This document shows, one piece after another, positions 26,410 through 38,436 of a stretch of 64,000 nt of DNA. Source of the DNA: Begonia masoniana (Eukaryota; Streptophyta; Magnoliopsida; Cucurbitales; Begoniaceae); the NCBI GenBank assembly GCA_022432975.1, contig CM039509.1, forward strand, positions 43,434,209 to 43,498,208. Direction: 5' to 3'. The translations under genes were made by a program, and so were the position numbers. The notes under the pieces are model-generated. The model had not been told where the DNA came from. It saw only the letters and a list, made by a program, of their open reading frames with translations, and searched no databases. How positions within the stretch are numbered: position 1 is the first letter of the stretch; the number at the start of each line of letters is the position of its first letter.

Positions 26410-26874
26410 CATACACATACAAAATGTCCTACTAATTTTATTTTTATACAATTATATATCAATGTCTAAACATGCGTGCTCAAATATCAGTAGCGTGTAA
26501 GAAATCAGTTATAAGAAAATAATAAAACTCTTGTGATGTAGGATCATAGCTAAAACATTAAAAAATGATATTTTCACTTACTTGGATTCCGAACGATTAG
26601 AATTTCAGGATTTTTCAAATATTCTACTATTCCAACAATATCTTGTTTAAATAAAATCTTAGTATCAATGTCTTCTTAATAAATCCAATTTCGATAGAGT
26701 TTGGACAGAATTTCCTGACGTGTGCTCGTAGGTCAAATCGATTCGAGTTGAGACGATTTGTAGGATTTGCGGGATCTTTTTCTGCCTAAATAAAATATTT
26801 GATATTAATTCCTACTTTAATAAATCATTTCAAAAAGATTTAAGCAGAAATTCCTTATCGATAAAATTTTAATT

Positions 26875-27015
26875 CGGTTCGGGACCAATCAAGTTAGTTC
26901 GGGTCAATCGGGTCAGTTTGGGTCGATCAGGTAGGTTCGGATCAACTGGGCTGGTTCTGGTCAACTGGGCTGGTTTGGATCGACCGGACCGATTTGGTTC
27001 GGTTCGGTTGAACTT
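26875..27015. repeat. Degenerate GGTTCGGRTCAA low-complexity repeat
   Basis: Irregular runs of GGTCAATCGGGT, GGTCAACTGGGCTGGT and GGTTCGG. Similar in flavour to the hAT subterminal repeats, but no inverted ends or target duplication are seen. Confidence 0.7.
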
Positions 27016-27148
27016 AAGTGTATCAGTTCGGTTGGACCACACTTTAGTGAACGTGGTGGTTTGGTTCACTAGTTCTTGGGTTGGGATTCAAACCTATTCT
27101 TTCTTCTTCTCTATTCTTCGTGTTTCCTTAACGAAGTGTAGATCTGTC

Positions 27149-27190
27149 GAGAGAGAGAGAGAGAGTGTGTGTGTGTGTGTGTGAGAGAGA
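27149..27190. repeat. (GA)n(GT)n(GA)n microsatellite
   Basis: GAGAGAGAGAGAGAGA passes into about ten GT units and back into GAGAGAGA, about 1.2 kb upstream of the F-box gene. Confidence 0.95.
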
Positions 27191-27537
27191 GGGAGACAAA
27201 TCAAGAGGGAGAGTTGAAAAGAGAGAGAGAGATGAGGGATTTTACACCGATAGTTTGTCGACGGAGGCTGAGTGGTTGATTTCTCCGGAGTTGTTGCGCA
27301 CCGAGGAGGGATTTCTTCTTGTCGGAGGAGACTCGCCGCGTTGGAGACCGAGGTAAGTGTCCTTCACTGTTGAAGAACTAGGGAGGGAGAGCTATGGTGT
27401 AAATTTTTCACCACTCGAACCCCTGTATTTATAGGAGGAGTTTGCCCCAGCGCCCCTCGGGTGAAATCCGAGTTTAGCTCCAATTTTTCGAGCGGTAACA
27501 AATCAGCTCGGATTTTTAGTGAAGTTAAATTTGATTC

Positions 27538-27604
27538 TTCATTTGTTTTTGGACGCTTTCCAGACTACATTCATTTGTTTTTGGACGCTTTCCAGACTAC
27601 ATTC
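27538..27604. repeat. 32-bp tandem duplication
   Basis: ATTTGTTTTTGGACGCTTTC occurs twice in direct succession as part of a 32-bp unit. Confidence 0.9.
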
Positions 27605-28325
27605 ATGGTGTAAATGTTGTATTGCAGTATGAATCTAAAGCGTACATGTAAACATTAGTAGTAGAAATGACAATATTAACTCTTCATCTTTCAATCATAC
27701 ATAATCCATGTTTTTCTAACTCAATGAATCAAGCAAGAAGTGAGATCAATTCTTGCATCTTTTTTTTTTTTTCAGTTGCATCATTTGTCTTACTATATTA
27801 AATATAAATCTTCAAAAAAAAAATAAAATAAGAATACATGAAACAAAAATTAAGATTCTCGTGGTATTTTTTTAAACAATTATTTTTTTTAAATAATGAC
27901 GCGTCGTCCATGCAAGATGATCGTTACATCACATTACCATATCGGGTTTTTGAATTTAAATTTTGAAATATTCTTTAAAACTGCAAGAATGTAACGCTCG
28001 AATGTCATTAAGTCTTTAACAAAGACGTGTTTGTCATGCCGATGGTTTGCTTGTCGCGATATCAAATTAGGTAAGTGGAAATGTTCTTGTTAAATATATA
28101 ATTATACAGTTTAATTTTATCTTTTGACGTAGTGTTTACGTGTCAATCATTTAATTGATGTACTAATTAAGTTAAATTATAAATAGTTAAAATAAACATG
28201 TAATTTGATCAGTTAATTAGTGGCACGTTACGAGAAAATATCAAAATATAAAACTTAATTATATAATTATAAAATAAAAAAATAGAAAAATTCATTTTTT
28301 AATAATTAGAGCTATAAAGAAAAGG

Positions 28326-28335
28326 CTATATATAG
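28326..28335 (+). promoter_or_regulatory. TATA box of the FBL10-like gene
   Basis: CTATATATAG matches the plant TATA consensus. Transcription would be expected to start about 30 bases downstream, near 28356-28365. That makes the ATG at 28354 an unlikely start and favours 28387 or 28444. Confidence 0.65.
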
Positions 28336-28386
28336 CCATCGTCGGAAATTGTAATGCACACGAATCGTCCTGCTCCAGTGACGTTT

Positions 28387-31300
28387 ATGGAGGAACCCGA
28401 AGACCGGATCGCAGCGGAGTTGAAGATCGAAAAGCAGGCGAAAATGGCGGACGACGATGCAAGTATTGGATTCCTGGATCTCTTGCCTTCCGCACTGCTG
28501 GCCACTATCCTGACCAAGCTCGATGTGGCTTCCATTTGCTCAATTGCTTCTACATGCAGGACCTTCAAATCTTACGCTTCTCAGATCCTTTCCTACCTTC
28601 CCGTTTTCCATCTTCTTGTGAGTATTTGTTTTTATTTTTATGAAAAAAGCAGAGTTCGGTTTGGTCCAGATTTCCATTTCATGCAACTCTTAGCATTACT
28701 TAAATTGTACTTGATAAATTATTTTAGCTCTTGAACGATGCTTAAGGAAAACTATTGAGTCATTTTTGTTACTTGTTCAATCCCTCTGAGAAATAAACAC
28801 TGAATTTGAGTCTGAACTTTGTTTGGTTTTTCTCTCCCAAGGAAATTACTCCAACGAAGGAATTGTTGGGTTCTCTGCTGCCACCAAATCCTTACCTTAG
28901 GAGCCTAAAGGTTGACTGTGGCCAGCTTGATGATTCAGCTATCCAGATTTTGCTTCGACCTTCTTTGCATGAACTCAGCCTGCATAATTGTGTGGATTTC
29001 AGTGGTAAATTACTTTCTGAAATCGGAGGGCGATGCAAGGGTTTGAGGTGTGTTCTTTTATTTATTTTTATTATTTTAAAGCTAATACATTGCGTTTGAT
29101 TTAGTTTGGATCATTGATGACATGCATATGTCAAACTTGGAAAAAGATTTAGTTTTAGATTTCTCAGTAAATTGAAATTTTATCATTAGCTCTGGGCATA
29201 TATTCCCTCCAGGTCTCTTTACTTGGGTTCGGTGGCTGGAAATAGAGGCCGAGCAGTTCACCTCTCTGATTTGGAGGAGTTACTAAAAGGGTGCTCTCAG
29301 TTAGAAGTAAGACTTCATGTTACTTCTAGTATGTCCAGTAGAAAATGAACAGTAAATGGTTTTTTTAGGGGACATAAGTTACATGACAACCAGTCATTTT
29401 TTCTTTCCGTTTGGCTCAACTTTTGATTAATATCTCCCATTGAATACTCTGACTAATTGCATATATTATACTCTATGATTTTAACATGAGTCTTTCTGTT
29501 ACCATATTCCCAAGTTTTCACATAAGCTGATGATGATAGTGTTGAGAAGAAATATTCAGACAAATAGAAGTAAATTTTTTTGTACGTTCCACAGACTATA
29601 TCTTAGTGTTTAAATTTTTTCTGCAAGTATATAGTTAGACTTTTTATGATGTGTGGTGTTTAGATATATGACTTGCGCTAAGGTTTTTATGGCTACATTT
29701 ACTCAGAAAATTAACACTTCTTGTCTTAACTCAGAAACTAGCTTGAAAAGAAAGAAGTGTTTTCTATAAACTACTGACAGTTTTGACTGTTAAGTCTGGT
29801 TTCAGCCACTTACATTTTGATCATAACATTGATAGAAATGAAGAAAATGCATCCCCTTGCTTTTCAATAGTAGATGATTCATTTGGTTATGACGATGCAT
29901 CTTATATTATGTGTAGTTTGTGATCATTTTCTAACGTAATCCATCTTTAATTCATGGCCAGTCACTGATCCTGATGTTTGAGGCTTCATTATTCCTCCGT
30001 CGTGACTTTCCTAAAATTTGGGCTTTCGCATCAGAGAAACTAACATCGCTTGAGATTGGGTATATTGCTTCAGTAATGGTGACAGAACTGTTTTGGCAAG
30101 AATCGGGAATCAATCAAGTATCCTTTAATGTTGTACCTTCCATATTTCTAAACATTCAAAAACTGTGCCTTTCAGTTGATTCTATTTCTGACTCCATGGT
30201 TGATAATTTATCTAAAGCTCTGGTCAATTTATCGCATCTGGATCTTCGAGATGCTCCTTTTATAGAACCAAGAGTTTCATTTGATCTCACCAACTCTGGC
30301 CTTCTACATATCAATCATTATGGAAAACTAAAGCATCTATCATTGGTCCGAAGTCAGGAGTTTATGATTACATTCTTCAGGAGAGTGAATGATCAAGGGG
30401 TCCTCTTTCTGGCTGATAAATGTGCAAAGATTGAAAGCATATGCCTTGGTGGGTTTTGCCGTGTGACAGACACAGGGTTCAAGACGATTTTGCACTCTTG
30501 CTCTAATCTGCGCAAACTTAAGGTGTCTCATGGAACTCAGTTAACAGATATAGTTTTTCATGACATTTCTGCAACATCCCTATCTTTGGTACATATTAGC
30601 TTGAGATGGTGCAATCTCTTAACCAATCAATCTGTGATAAATTTGGCGTCGAACAGGGATCTTGAAGTCCTCGACTTGAGAAACTGCAGAAAACTAGGGG
30701 ATGATTCACTTCAAGCCATCAGCTCGATTTCAAAACTGAAGATACTGCTGTTAGATGGATCTGATATTACTGATAAGGGATTGTTTTGCCTGAGATCTGG
30801 GGTAATAAACTCACTAGTTTCCTTCTCGGTTAGAGGCTGCAAAAGACTCACCTCTAAGTTCATCTCTCTTCTGTTTGAGGGCTCAACGAACTTGAAATTG
30901 CGAGAACTGGATCTATCCAATCTTCCTCACCTGTCCGATGCTGCTGTTTTACTATTGGCCAAACAGAGAATTCCAATTGTCGAACTCCGGCTCCGGCAGT
31001 GCCCCCTCATAGGTGATGCTTCAATTATGGCATTGGCCTCGATGCAGGCTGATGGGTACAGATGGTATGGTAGTAGTTTGCAGTTGTTGGATTTGTATAA
31101 CTGCGGTGGGATTACACCACTTGCCTTCCGGTGGTTTAAGAACCCATATTTTCCGAAGCTGAGATGGTTGGGTGTGACGGGAAGTGTAAACAGAGATATA
31201 GTCGATGCTTTGGCTAGAAGTAGACCCTTTTTGCATGTTTCTTGCCGTGGGGAGGAACTCGGGCCCTGCCAATGGGACAAGTCAATTCCATACATGCACG

Positions 31301-31446
31301 AGGAGGAGGAGGAGGTGGTGGAAGACCTCGAGCAGTGGGTTTTGGAAGCTGCCCAATATATTGCCGACGAAGAAGACGAAGACGAAGACAACGAAGAAGA
31401 TGAAGACTTGGAAGATGCCGAAACTGATGAAGAACCATTGGAGTAA
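28387..31446 (+). CDS. FBL10: F-box/LRR-repeat protein, FBL10-like (4 exons)
   Basis: Probable substrate-recognition subunit of an SCF-type ubiquitin ligase. Exons 28387-28617, 28842-29047, 29213-29306 and 29962-31446 join in frame, and all three introns (224, 165 and 655 bp) are GT-AG. The 671-residue product has an F-box-like segment at about 29-68 (LDLLPSALLATILTKLDVAS), then leucine-rich repeats of the cysteine-containing plant/GRR1 type from about 85 to 600 (CRVTDTGFKTIL, CRKLGDDSLQAI, CPLIGDASIMALA), and a very acidic tail of about 50 residues. Recalled Arabidopsis FBL10 is about 656 residues and shares GKLKHLSL(V/I)RSQEF, LGGFCRVTD and GSVNRDIVDALAR. ATGs at 28354 and 28444 are alternative starts (682 and 652 residues). 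I chose 28387 because it is the first ATG beyond the predicted transcription start; 28444 fits the Arabidopsis N-terminus best. The protein's substrate is unknown. No break is visible. Confidence 0.93.
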
Positions 31447-34400
31447 ATTATAGTATAACCTTGTTTCTGTTTGCAAGTATGACATATCGATCTTTCTGGC
31501 TGTATTGTGTACTACTGTATACAGTAGATGTTTCCTTATTTGCCTCGTGAATTAATCTTCTTTAAGTCTTATATTTATGGAAATTTAAATCTCCTTTCTT
31601 TAATCTGTCTGCAAAATAACATTTATTTATAATTCCAAATTTATCATCTTTGAACGCGTGTTGACATTTATTATGTGGTAGTTTGATTTTTCACCATAAA
31701 GATGGCTTTTCTAATTAGAATAAACAGAATTTAAGAAACTGAACTCCTGTATTTTTCATTGTAATACATGCTATTTTTAGATAGATTGGTCTTTGATCGA
31801 CCGTGCTGTTATAAATCAAGCATCACACGTAGATGTTGAAGATCTTGTCTTCGAAACTGTAGAAACTACAGGGATGATTTTGATGAGAAATGAAGGGTAG
31901 TTTCAAAATTAATATATTTGTGAAGCAGCAAGTTTGGTAGGGAGTAATAATTACGTGTGAAAAGGGAGAAAATGCATTATAAATAAGGAGGATGACAGAA
32001 GAGATCATGATTGTATGACAACCTACAATGCAAAGGCAAATACATTTCTCTATTGACTGTGGATATCAGTGTAGGTATGCAATTTCACATTTCTTGGGAT
32101 AATAAAAAGTAAATGATTTATAAGTAAATTTTTATCCTACCTAGCACAACTCGTTGCTAACTCCAAGAATTAAAATTGTGCAAGTTTCAGCCTAAAACGT
32201 ACAATATTGTATTAGAAGAAATGAAGACTCTACAAATGATATTAGAGCCAAATATCAACTGAAAGTGTGGCAGATGAGGAATCGAGTCTCCAAGAGAGCA
32301 GATTGTGGCAATCTACCATGTGAAGTCAAATATGACCCAAAATTTTATTGATTGTGAATGTTCAGATCATACCAGTAGGAGCACAAATCGCACATCATTT
32401 GAGAGAGTGAAAATTGAATGGTTTATAAATAGAGTTATTCGCTCTACTTATAACACGTTTTTGTTAACCCCAAAAATAAAACCAGGTGGAATTCGGCTCA
32501 AAAGTGAATAATATTATATTTTGATAATTGAAGACTACACATTTATTATGGATATTACATATGAATCAATTTTTCTTAAGTAGTTTATTAGGGTTTTGAG
32601 AGTATAAGCGTTGTTACTCGATTTATGGTTAATTTTAGAGTGCTTGTTTCATTTCTATTATCACTTATTTAATATAACACTAGTCTTGGGTATGTGCAAG
32701 ACACGTACGCGTCAACATTTACTTATATTTTTTGGTGCAATTCATAGGCCATAACTTTTGATAATTCAAATAAAAACTAATTAAAAATATATAGATATAT
32801 AATTAACGTTATTTGAGTTTTTGAAAAAAGAAAGACGTACAAAATGAAATATACTTCTAATGTTTTTCTACAGCTTTTTCATCACAACTATTCTCTCCAT
32901 TTATGATGAAAAATTTGTAGAAAAATAAGTTTTGAAATTAGAGAAATATAAATTTTAAACCCACCAACAAGCTAAAGAAATACGACAATCTTGTATTAAT
33001 GCCAAATAATACCAACCAACATTTATGCAAATCTTAATTTGAAGAAAAAAGAGATGTATGATGATGACAATTAGCACCAAATTAAATAAGCATGTGATGT
33101 GCAAGTATTATTGAAGGAGAAAATAAGACGGGTTAATATGCAAAAGAATACAATTTCTTCACAAGTAACTCCACGAAAAGCCCAAAAAAAGTTTAAAATT
33201 ATGATAAAGAAACTACTTGTAGGTTGAGCTTTCTTTATTGTTTCCCATGTACAGGCACTCCAAAGGTTTGCTTGCAACCATTCAACCATTTTTTCATTCA
33301 TCTTGAAGAGCTAGCACATGTGAGTAAATAATAATATATTGTTTCATATTTTTATTAAAAAAAATTAAGGTTTAGAAAAGTCATATAATAAAAGAACTCA
33401 CAGCGCAAGAAGTGTCTTCACAGGAGGAGAATGCCACAAAGCTTTGCTATTAGGTATTGCATAACCTACAAAGGTTTTAAAAACAAACGATTTTATGACA
33501 AGTGAATCACTACATAGTGCTAAAGAAACTTCAACTTACTAATACCTTGCAATAGGTGATTGCGCCAAATGAAGAGTAGAACTTCTTCAGCTTAAAGATA
33601 TTTCATGATGAGAAAATTGTTGAAAAAATTTACCAAATCCAATCGCCAAATAATAACTAGAAAATTATGTTGAACAACAAGAAAAAGAAATAACACGTAA
33701 GATTTAACATGGTTCAAACACTTAGTTCTACATCAACGGACGCAACCCTATAAACTCCTTCATTGAATCAAAAATTCGTCTCAAATACATAGTACCAATT
33801 AGTGAAGAAGACAATAAAAATGCAATAAGAGAAACCCAAATTTAGGTACCAGCTTCAACCCCACCTCTTTGTCAATCTGGACAGAAATCCCAAAATCTCT
33901 CGCTGCTCTTACTCCGTTTATCGCCCAACCCTAACTTCTCTATGTTCTATATTTCTTGCTCAAAGAATGCTAATATGGAATATAAAAGAAAATTGATATA
34001 AACAATAACCCAAAATAGACAAATAAACCAAATCAAGTTAGTTTACCACAACAAAAGACCATAAATAAACCCATAAAATTTGAGAATCAATAGTTCACAT
34101 ATACATTACTTGGATGAGTTTCTCATTGATAGTTGTAAAGTTCAGAAAGTCGAAGGTGTTAGTTAGCACCTAATATCAAATCCAGGACAACTTTTTTAGG
34201 AAACCAAAAATGCAAATCAAATGAAAAATAATAAAATTGAATTTATCTAATTTTTAAGAGGAATGATAATGGATTGGGCAGTTCAAATTTGTAGAAGATA
34301 GAGAAAAATTCACAACTTTCTCGATGTCAATTAAAAAATGATGCTATAATACAGAAATTCATGAAAAAAAGATAATATTTTATTGTAAAAGGTAAATATA

Positions 34401-34920
34401 CAATGTGTTTTTTAAGGAGGAAACAAAATGTGTGCAAGGTTTTCAAATTTCACTTTAAATTAAAAGAATAACACATCCACTATCAAATATATCAACAAAA
34501 GCATAACACTTTAGTGGTTGGATGTAAAAGGAATACGTGATTAACAATTGGGAACATACTAAATATTAAAATCAAACATAGGAAAATTTAGTTATTATTT
34601 GCTTTTGGTTTGAAAAAGCTTTACCAACTTGTATATGCACCTTACTGAGCATGGAAGAAGAAACTAATCTTTAGAAACTTTGTTATCGGCAAGAGTAGTT
34701 TCATTTTTCAAAACTTTCTGATTATGAATTAGTAATTGTTGATCACAAGGATAATTATCTTTTTCTTGTACATCTTCAATGATCTTCTAGACAGCCATGA
34801 CCTAATAAAATAGTTTAACAGATTTAACAATCGAAAAATGAAAATAATTTTAAAGCAAGACAAAATGACCAGCTTTCACTTAAGCATAAACAAGATTTAG
34901 TTATAGAAACTAAGACATCG
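31447..34920. other. 3' flank and intergenic DNA
   Basis: The first 150-200 bases are probably the 3' untranslated region of the FBL10-like gene. The rest is AT-rich with no recognisable gene. A minus-strand reading at about 33210-33301 (KMVEWLQANLWSACTWE) looks protein-like but is isolated, and I cannot assign it. Around 32240-32450 a decayed TRIM-like segment is possible (ATGATATTAGAGCC followed by AATGGTTTATAAATAG). Confidence 0.5.
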
Positions 34921-35334
34921 ATTTTCAAGCTATCTATATGTATATAGCAATGATAGACAAATTAACCTGAAAATAAGACTAACTCAGCAGAGGTATAATC
35001 TGTCGAAACTAACTCCAAAAACATGAAATTTCTTATCTAGGTTCAATTGTTAAGGCTAAATGTGCATAAGCAAGAATAAGAATAATTAATTTGTTCTCTG
35101 GCAACAAACTGCCGATAGAATCGAGCAATTTTCAAGTTATCTATATGTATATAGCAATGAAAGACAAATTAACCTGTAAATAAGATTAACTCGACAGAAG
35201 TATAATCCGTCGAAACTAACTCCAACAACATAAAATTTCTTATCTAGGTTCAATCACTAAGGTTAAATATGCATAAGCAAGAATAAGAATAATTAATTTG
35301 CTCTCTAGAAACAAACTGTCCATAGAATTGAAAA
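34921..35334. repeat. 207-bp tandem duplication
   Basis: Copies start at about 34921 and 35128 with ATTTTCAAG(C/T)TATCTATATG. They share long stretches such as CATAAGCAAGAATAAGAATA with scattered differences, so the duplication is not recent. It lies directly upstream of the TRIM array. Confidence 0.9.
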
Positions 35335-35381
35335 ATAAATACCGCATATCACGGGAATCTCAAGTACGCAATAAGGTGAAT

Positions 35382-36817
35382 TGTGATGACCTGGAGGCCG
35401 GATGTGTAAGTATAGTGTACGATGGCTGCACGAACCAGAACCCGGACGACAGTACGTCCGCGCGGGCTGAATCGGAAGGTGACGGGTCGTAAAAAGGGGT
35501 CGTCACAATCTCACATCGCTTGGGGAAGTATGTAGAAATGAAACATATGTAAAGAGACCCTCCCAAGTTAGTAAGACGCATTTTGGAGTACAATTGACAA
35601 CGGATCCCATAAGAACTTCAAGTTAAAAGTGCTTCAGCGAGAGTAGTACCAGGTTGAATGACCGACTGGGAAGTCCTCGCCAAACAAAGCCGTGAGGGGA
35701 GGATATTGGGCTACGGCCCAATCCCCGAGCGAACAATATCTTGCTGGAAAAAAGGGTCGTTACAAATGGTCAGAGCCTATACCCAACTGGAAGCGAGAGT
35801 AGTACCAGGTTGAATGACCGACTGGGAAGTCCTCGTCAAACAAAGCCGTGAGGGGAGGATATTGGGCTACGGCCCAATCCCCAGAGCGAACAATATCTTG
35901 CTGGAAAAAAGGGGTCGTTACAAATGGTATCAGAGCCTGTACCCAACTGGAAATGTAGCCAACGAGGACGTTGGGCCCCCAGGGGGGGTGATTGTGATGA
36001 CCCGGATGTGTAAGTATGTATACGATGGCTGCACGAACCGGAACCCGGATGGCGGTACGTCCGCGTAGGCGAATCGGAAGGTGACGAGTCGTAAAAAGGG
36101 GGTCGTCACAATCCCACATTGCTTGGGGAAGTATGTAGAAATGAAATATATGTAAAGAGACCCTCCCAAGATAGCAAGACGCGTTTTGGAGCACAATTGA
36201 CAACGGATCCCATAAGAACTACGAAGTTAAAAGTGCTTCGGCGAGAGTAGTACCTGGTTGAGTGACCGACTGAGAAGTCCTCGCCAAATAAAGCCGTGAG
36301 GGGAGGATATTGGGCTACGGCCCAATCCCCAGAGCGAACAATATCTTGCTGGAAAAAAGGGGTCGTTACAAATGGTATCAGAGCCTGTACCCAACTGGAA
36401 ATGTAGCCAACGAGGACGTTGGGCCCCCAGGGGGGGTGATTGTGATGACCCGGATGTGTAAGTATGTATACGATGGCTGCACGAACCGGAACCCGGATGG
36501 CGGTACGTCCGCATAGGCGAATCGGAAGGTGACGAGTCGTAAAAAGGGGGTCGTCACAATCCCACATTGCTTGGGAAAGTATGTAGAAATGAAATATATG
36601 TAAAGAGACCCTCCCAAGATAGCAAGACGCGTTTTGGAGCACAATTGATAACGGATCCCATAAGAACTACGAAGTTAAAAGTGCTTCGGCGAGAGTAGTA
36701 CCTGGTTGAGTGACCGACTGAGAAGTCCTCACCAAACAAAGCCGTGAGGGGAGGATATTGGGCTACGGCCCAATCCCCAGAGCGGACAATATATTGCTGG
36801 AAAAAAGGGTCGTTACA
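35382..36817 (+). mobile_element. Tandem TRIM array (miniature LTR retrotransposon)
   Basis: LTRs begin TGTGATGACC and end GGTCGTTACA. Order: LTR 35382-35764, a 28-bp interior remnant, a partial LTR 35793-35922, interior 35923-35992, LTR 35993-36370, interior 36371-36440, LTR 36441-36817. The two complete interiors are 70 bp each. Each starts two bases after the LTR with TGGTATCAGAGC, a perfect initiator-Met primer site (35925-35936, 36373-36384), and ends in a polypurine tract (AGGGGGGG, 35981-35988). No protein is encoded, so a helper element would be needed. The last two LTRs (378 and 377 bp) differ at only a few positions. Flanks TGAAT (35377-35381) and TGAAC (36818-36822) are a near-perfect 5-bp target duplication around the whole array, which suggests one insertion later extended by recombination. 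Confidence 0.93.
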
Positions 36818-38436
36818 TGAACAATCTTTTGACATCTTGAATATGTGTGGAGATTACGCATATCCAACTAAGTAAATGTCAAAGAAGAACTCACAGAAAA
36901 TCTTAAAAAGAAGGAAAAATATTTTTTGAGATAAGTAACGAAGGTCAATCAATGAACCAAAAGAGATAATGAAAAAATGAGGGTCTAAAAAGACTAACTG
37001 AATAAATAAACGATGGAGAGATTATGTATAGAATGGAGACAATGAGGAAAAAAAACATTAGCGATATAAAATAACACAATGAGAAACGAGGGCATTCTAC
37101 AAACAAGTAAAACAACAAGCTAACTTTCAAATTTGACAAATTAAGAAAACACATAAACAAAGAAAACACTCACCAAAAAAACAAGATCGACAAAACCTGA
37201 GAATGCAACTCAGCGCATTTTGAGATATCCTCCATCAAAGACAATTATAGAGTAACCTACAAAATACACATAAAACCACGTACGTAGAATTGACACAAAA
37301 ACTAATTCCATATTTAAACAAATGTGGTGCCATACAATGAGGGAAATGTTCAAACCTTGATCTTGAAAAAATATAACATATGTATTCCTTTTTTTATTAT
37401 TTTTAAGAAAATCTTTTTTTTTAGGCAAGTCAATACATGGTATATTTTACGTTTTCGATTGTATTGATTAAATTGGTTGGTTATTTTACGTTTAAAAAAT
37501 GAGTAATTGTAAAATTTCTTTTATCTTTCAGTTCAAAAAAAAAAAAGAATGAATGGTTTTCAAATATCTTTATAAAAAACTCATTTCCGTTCGAAGAATG
37601 TGTTAGAGATTCGCAATTTTCTTGGTATTCCGGAGCTTCGTTACTGTAGCTTGTAACCCAAGTGGGGGCATTAAGGTGGTTGAAAGCTGGTTTCTCTAAC
37701 TGGGGGTTTGAAGACTCACCTCTGGGTCGTGACTGTAATGTTATATTTATTCCATGTTTTTATTCTTTAATTTTTTTACAGTAACAAACATTGATGGATG
37801 TAATTAATGAAATAAATTACAAATAATTTAAATTAATTATTAATTTCACCAATCAATATTTATCACGTAAACTATAGAAATAAAGCGTAAAAAATAAAAA
37901 TAAATATAACATTATTCTTCAAAAAATTAATACTCACCCAAAAGTTTAATTTTTTTTAAAAGTGTACAGTGGTATAAAATAATAAAATAATAACCATAAG
38001 CAATGCGCCTTTTTTGACCATGACCTCTCGACATTTTTTATTTTTTATTTTTTTGCATTCTTTAATTATTACCTTTTTCATTTGTAAGTTTTTGGGTGAT
38101 AATTTTGTATAAAATTATTCGATGGTCAGGAAATATTACAAACTAACACAAGATGAATATCCATATTTTATATCTTATTTTAATTTGGGTTTCAAATCTT
38201 TAATGAAGATTTAAAATTGAAATGGAGAATGTACTGTAGGATAGAACAATCTTCTAGTTGACATCTGATGTAGAACACTTCAAAGAAAGATTAAATATAG
38301 TCAGTAATTCACAAAGCTTTAGTGGTTTTTTTTTTCAGTGGAAGGTTTCCATATATCTGTAAGTTACTGCAAACTGAAGCTTAAAATAATAACACACTAA
38401 TCATGTTAAGATTGAGGGGTGGGGGAATCTCTTCCA
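36818..38436. other. AT-rich intergenic DNA
   Basis: No coding domain or clear mobile-element terminus seen. Confidence 0.5.

Larger units (their letters stand above)
26418..28325. other. Intergenic DNA upstream of the FBL10-like gene
   Basis: No gene seen. It holds a GGTTCGG-type low-complexity stretch (26875-27015), a GA/GT microsatellite (27149-27190), a short duplication (27538-27604) and, at about 28135-28205, a segment resembling 38945-39005 (TTTACGTGTCA...AATTGATGTA), probably a dispersed repeat. The proximal part should contain the promoter of the gene that starts near 28.36 kb. Confidence 0.6.

Noticed and set aside
33071..33301. Minus-strand reading containing KMVEWLQANLWSACTWE
   Set aside because: It looks protein-like but is short and isolated, with no recognised family or neighbouring exon. 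Left only as a note in the intergenic entry.
35930..36644. Repeated 60-90-codon readings on both strands
   Set aside because: They recur in each TRIM LTR copy and have no domain. TRIMs are non-coding.
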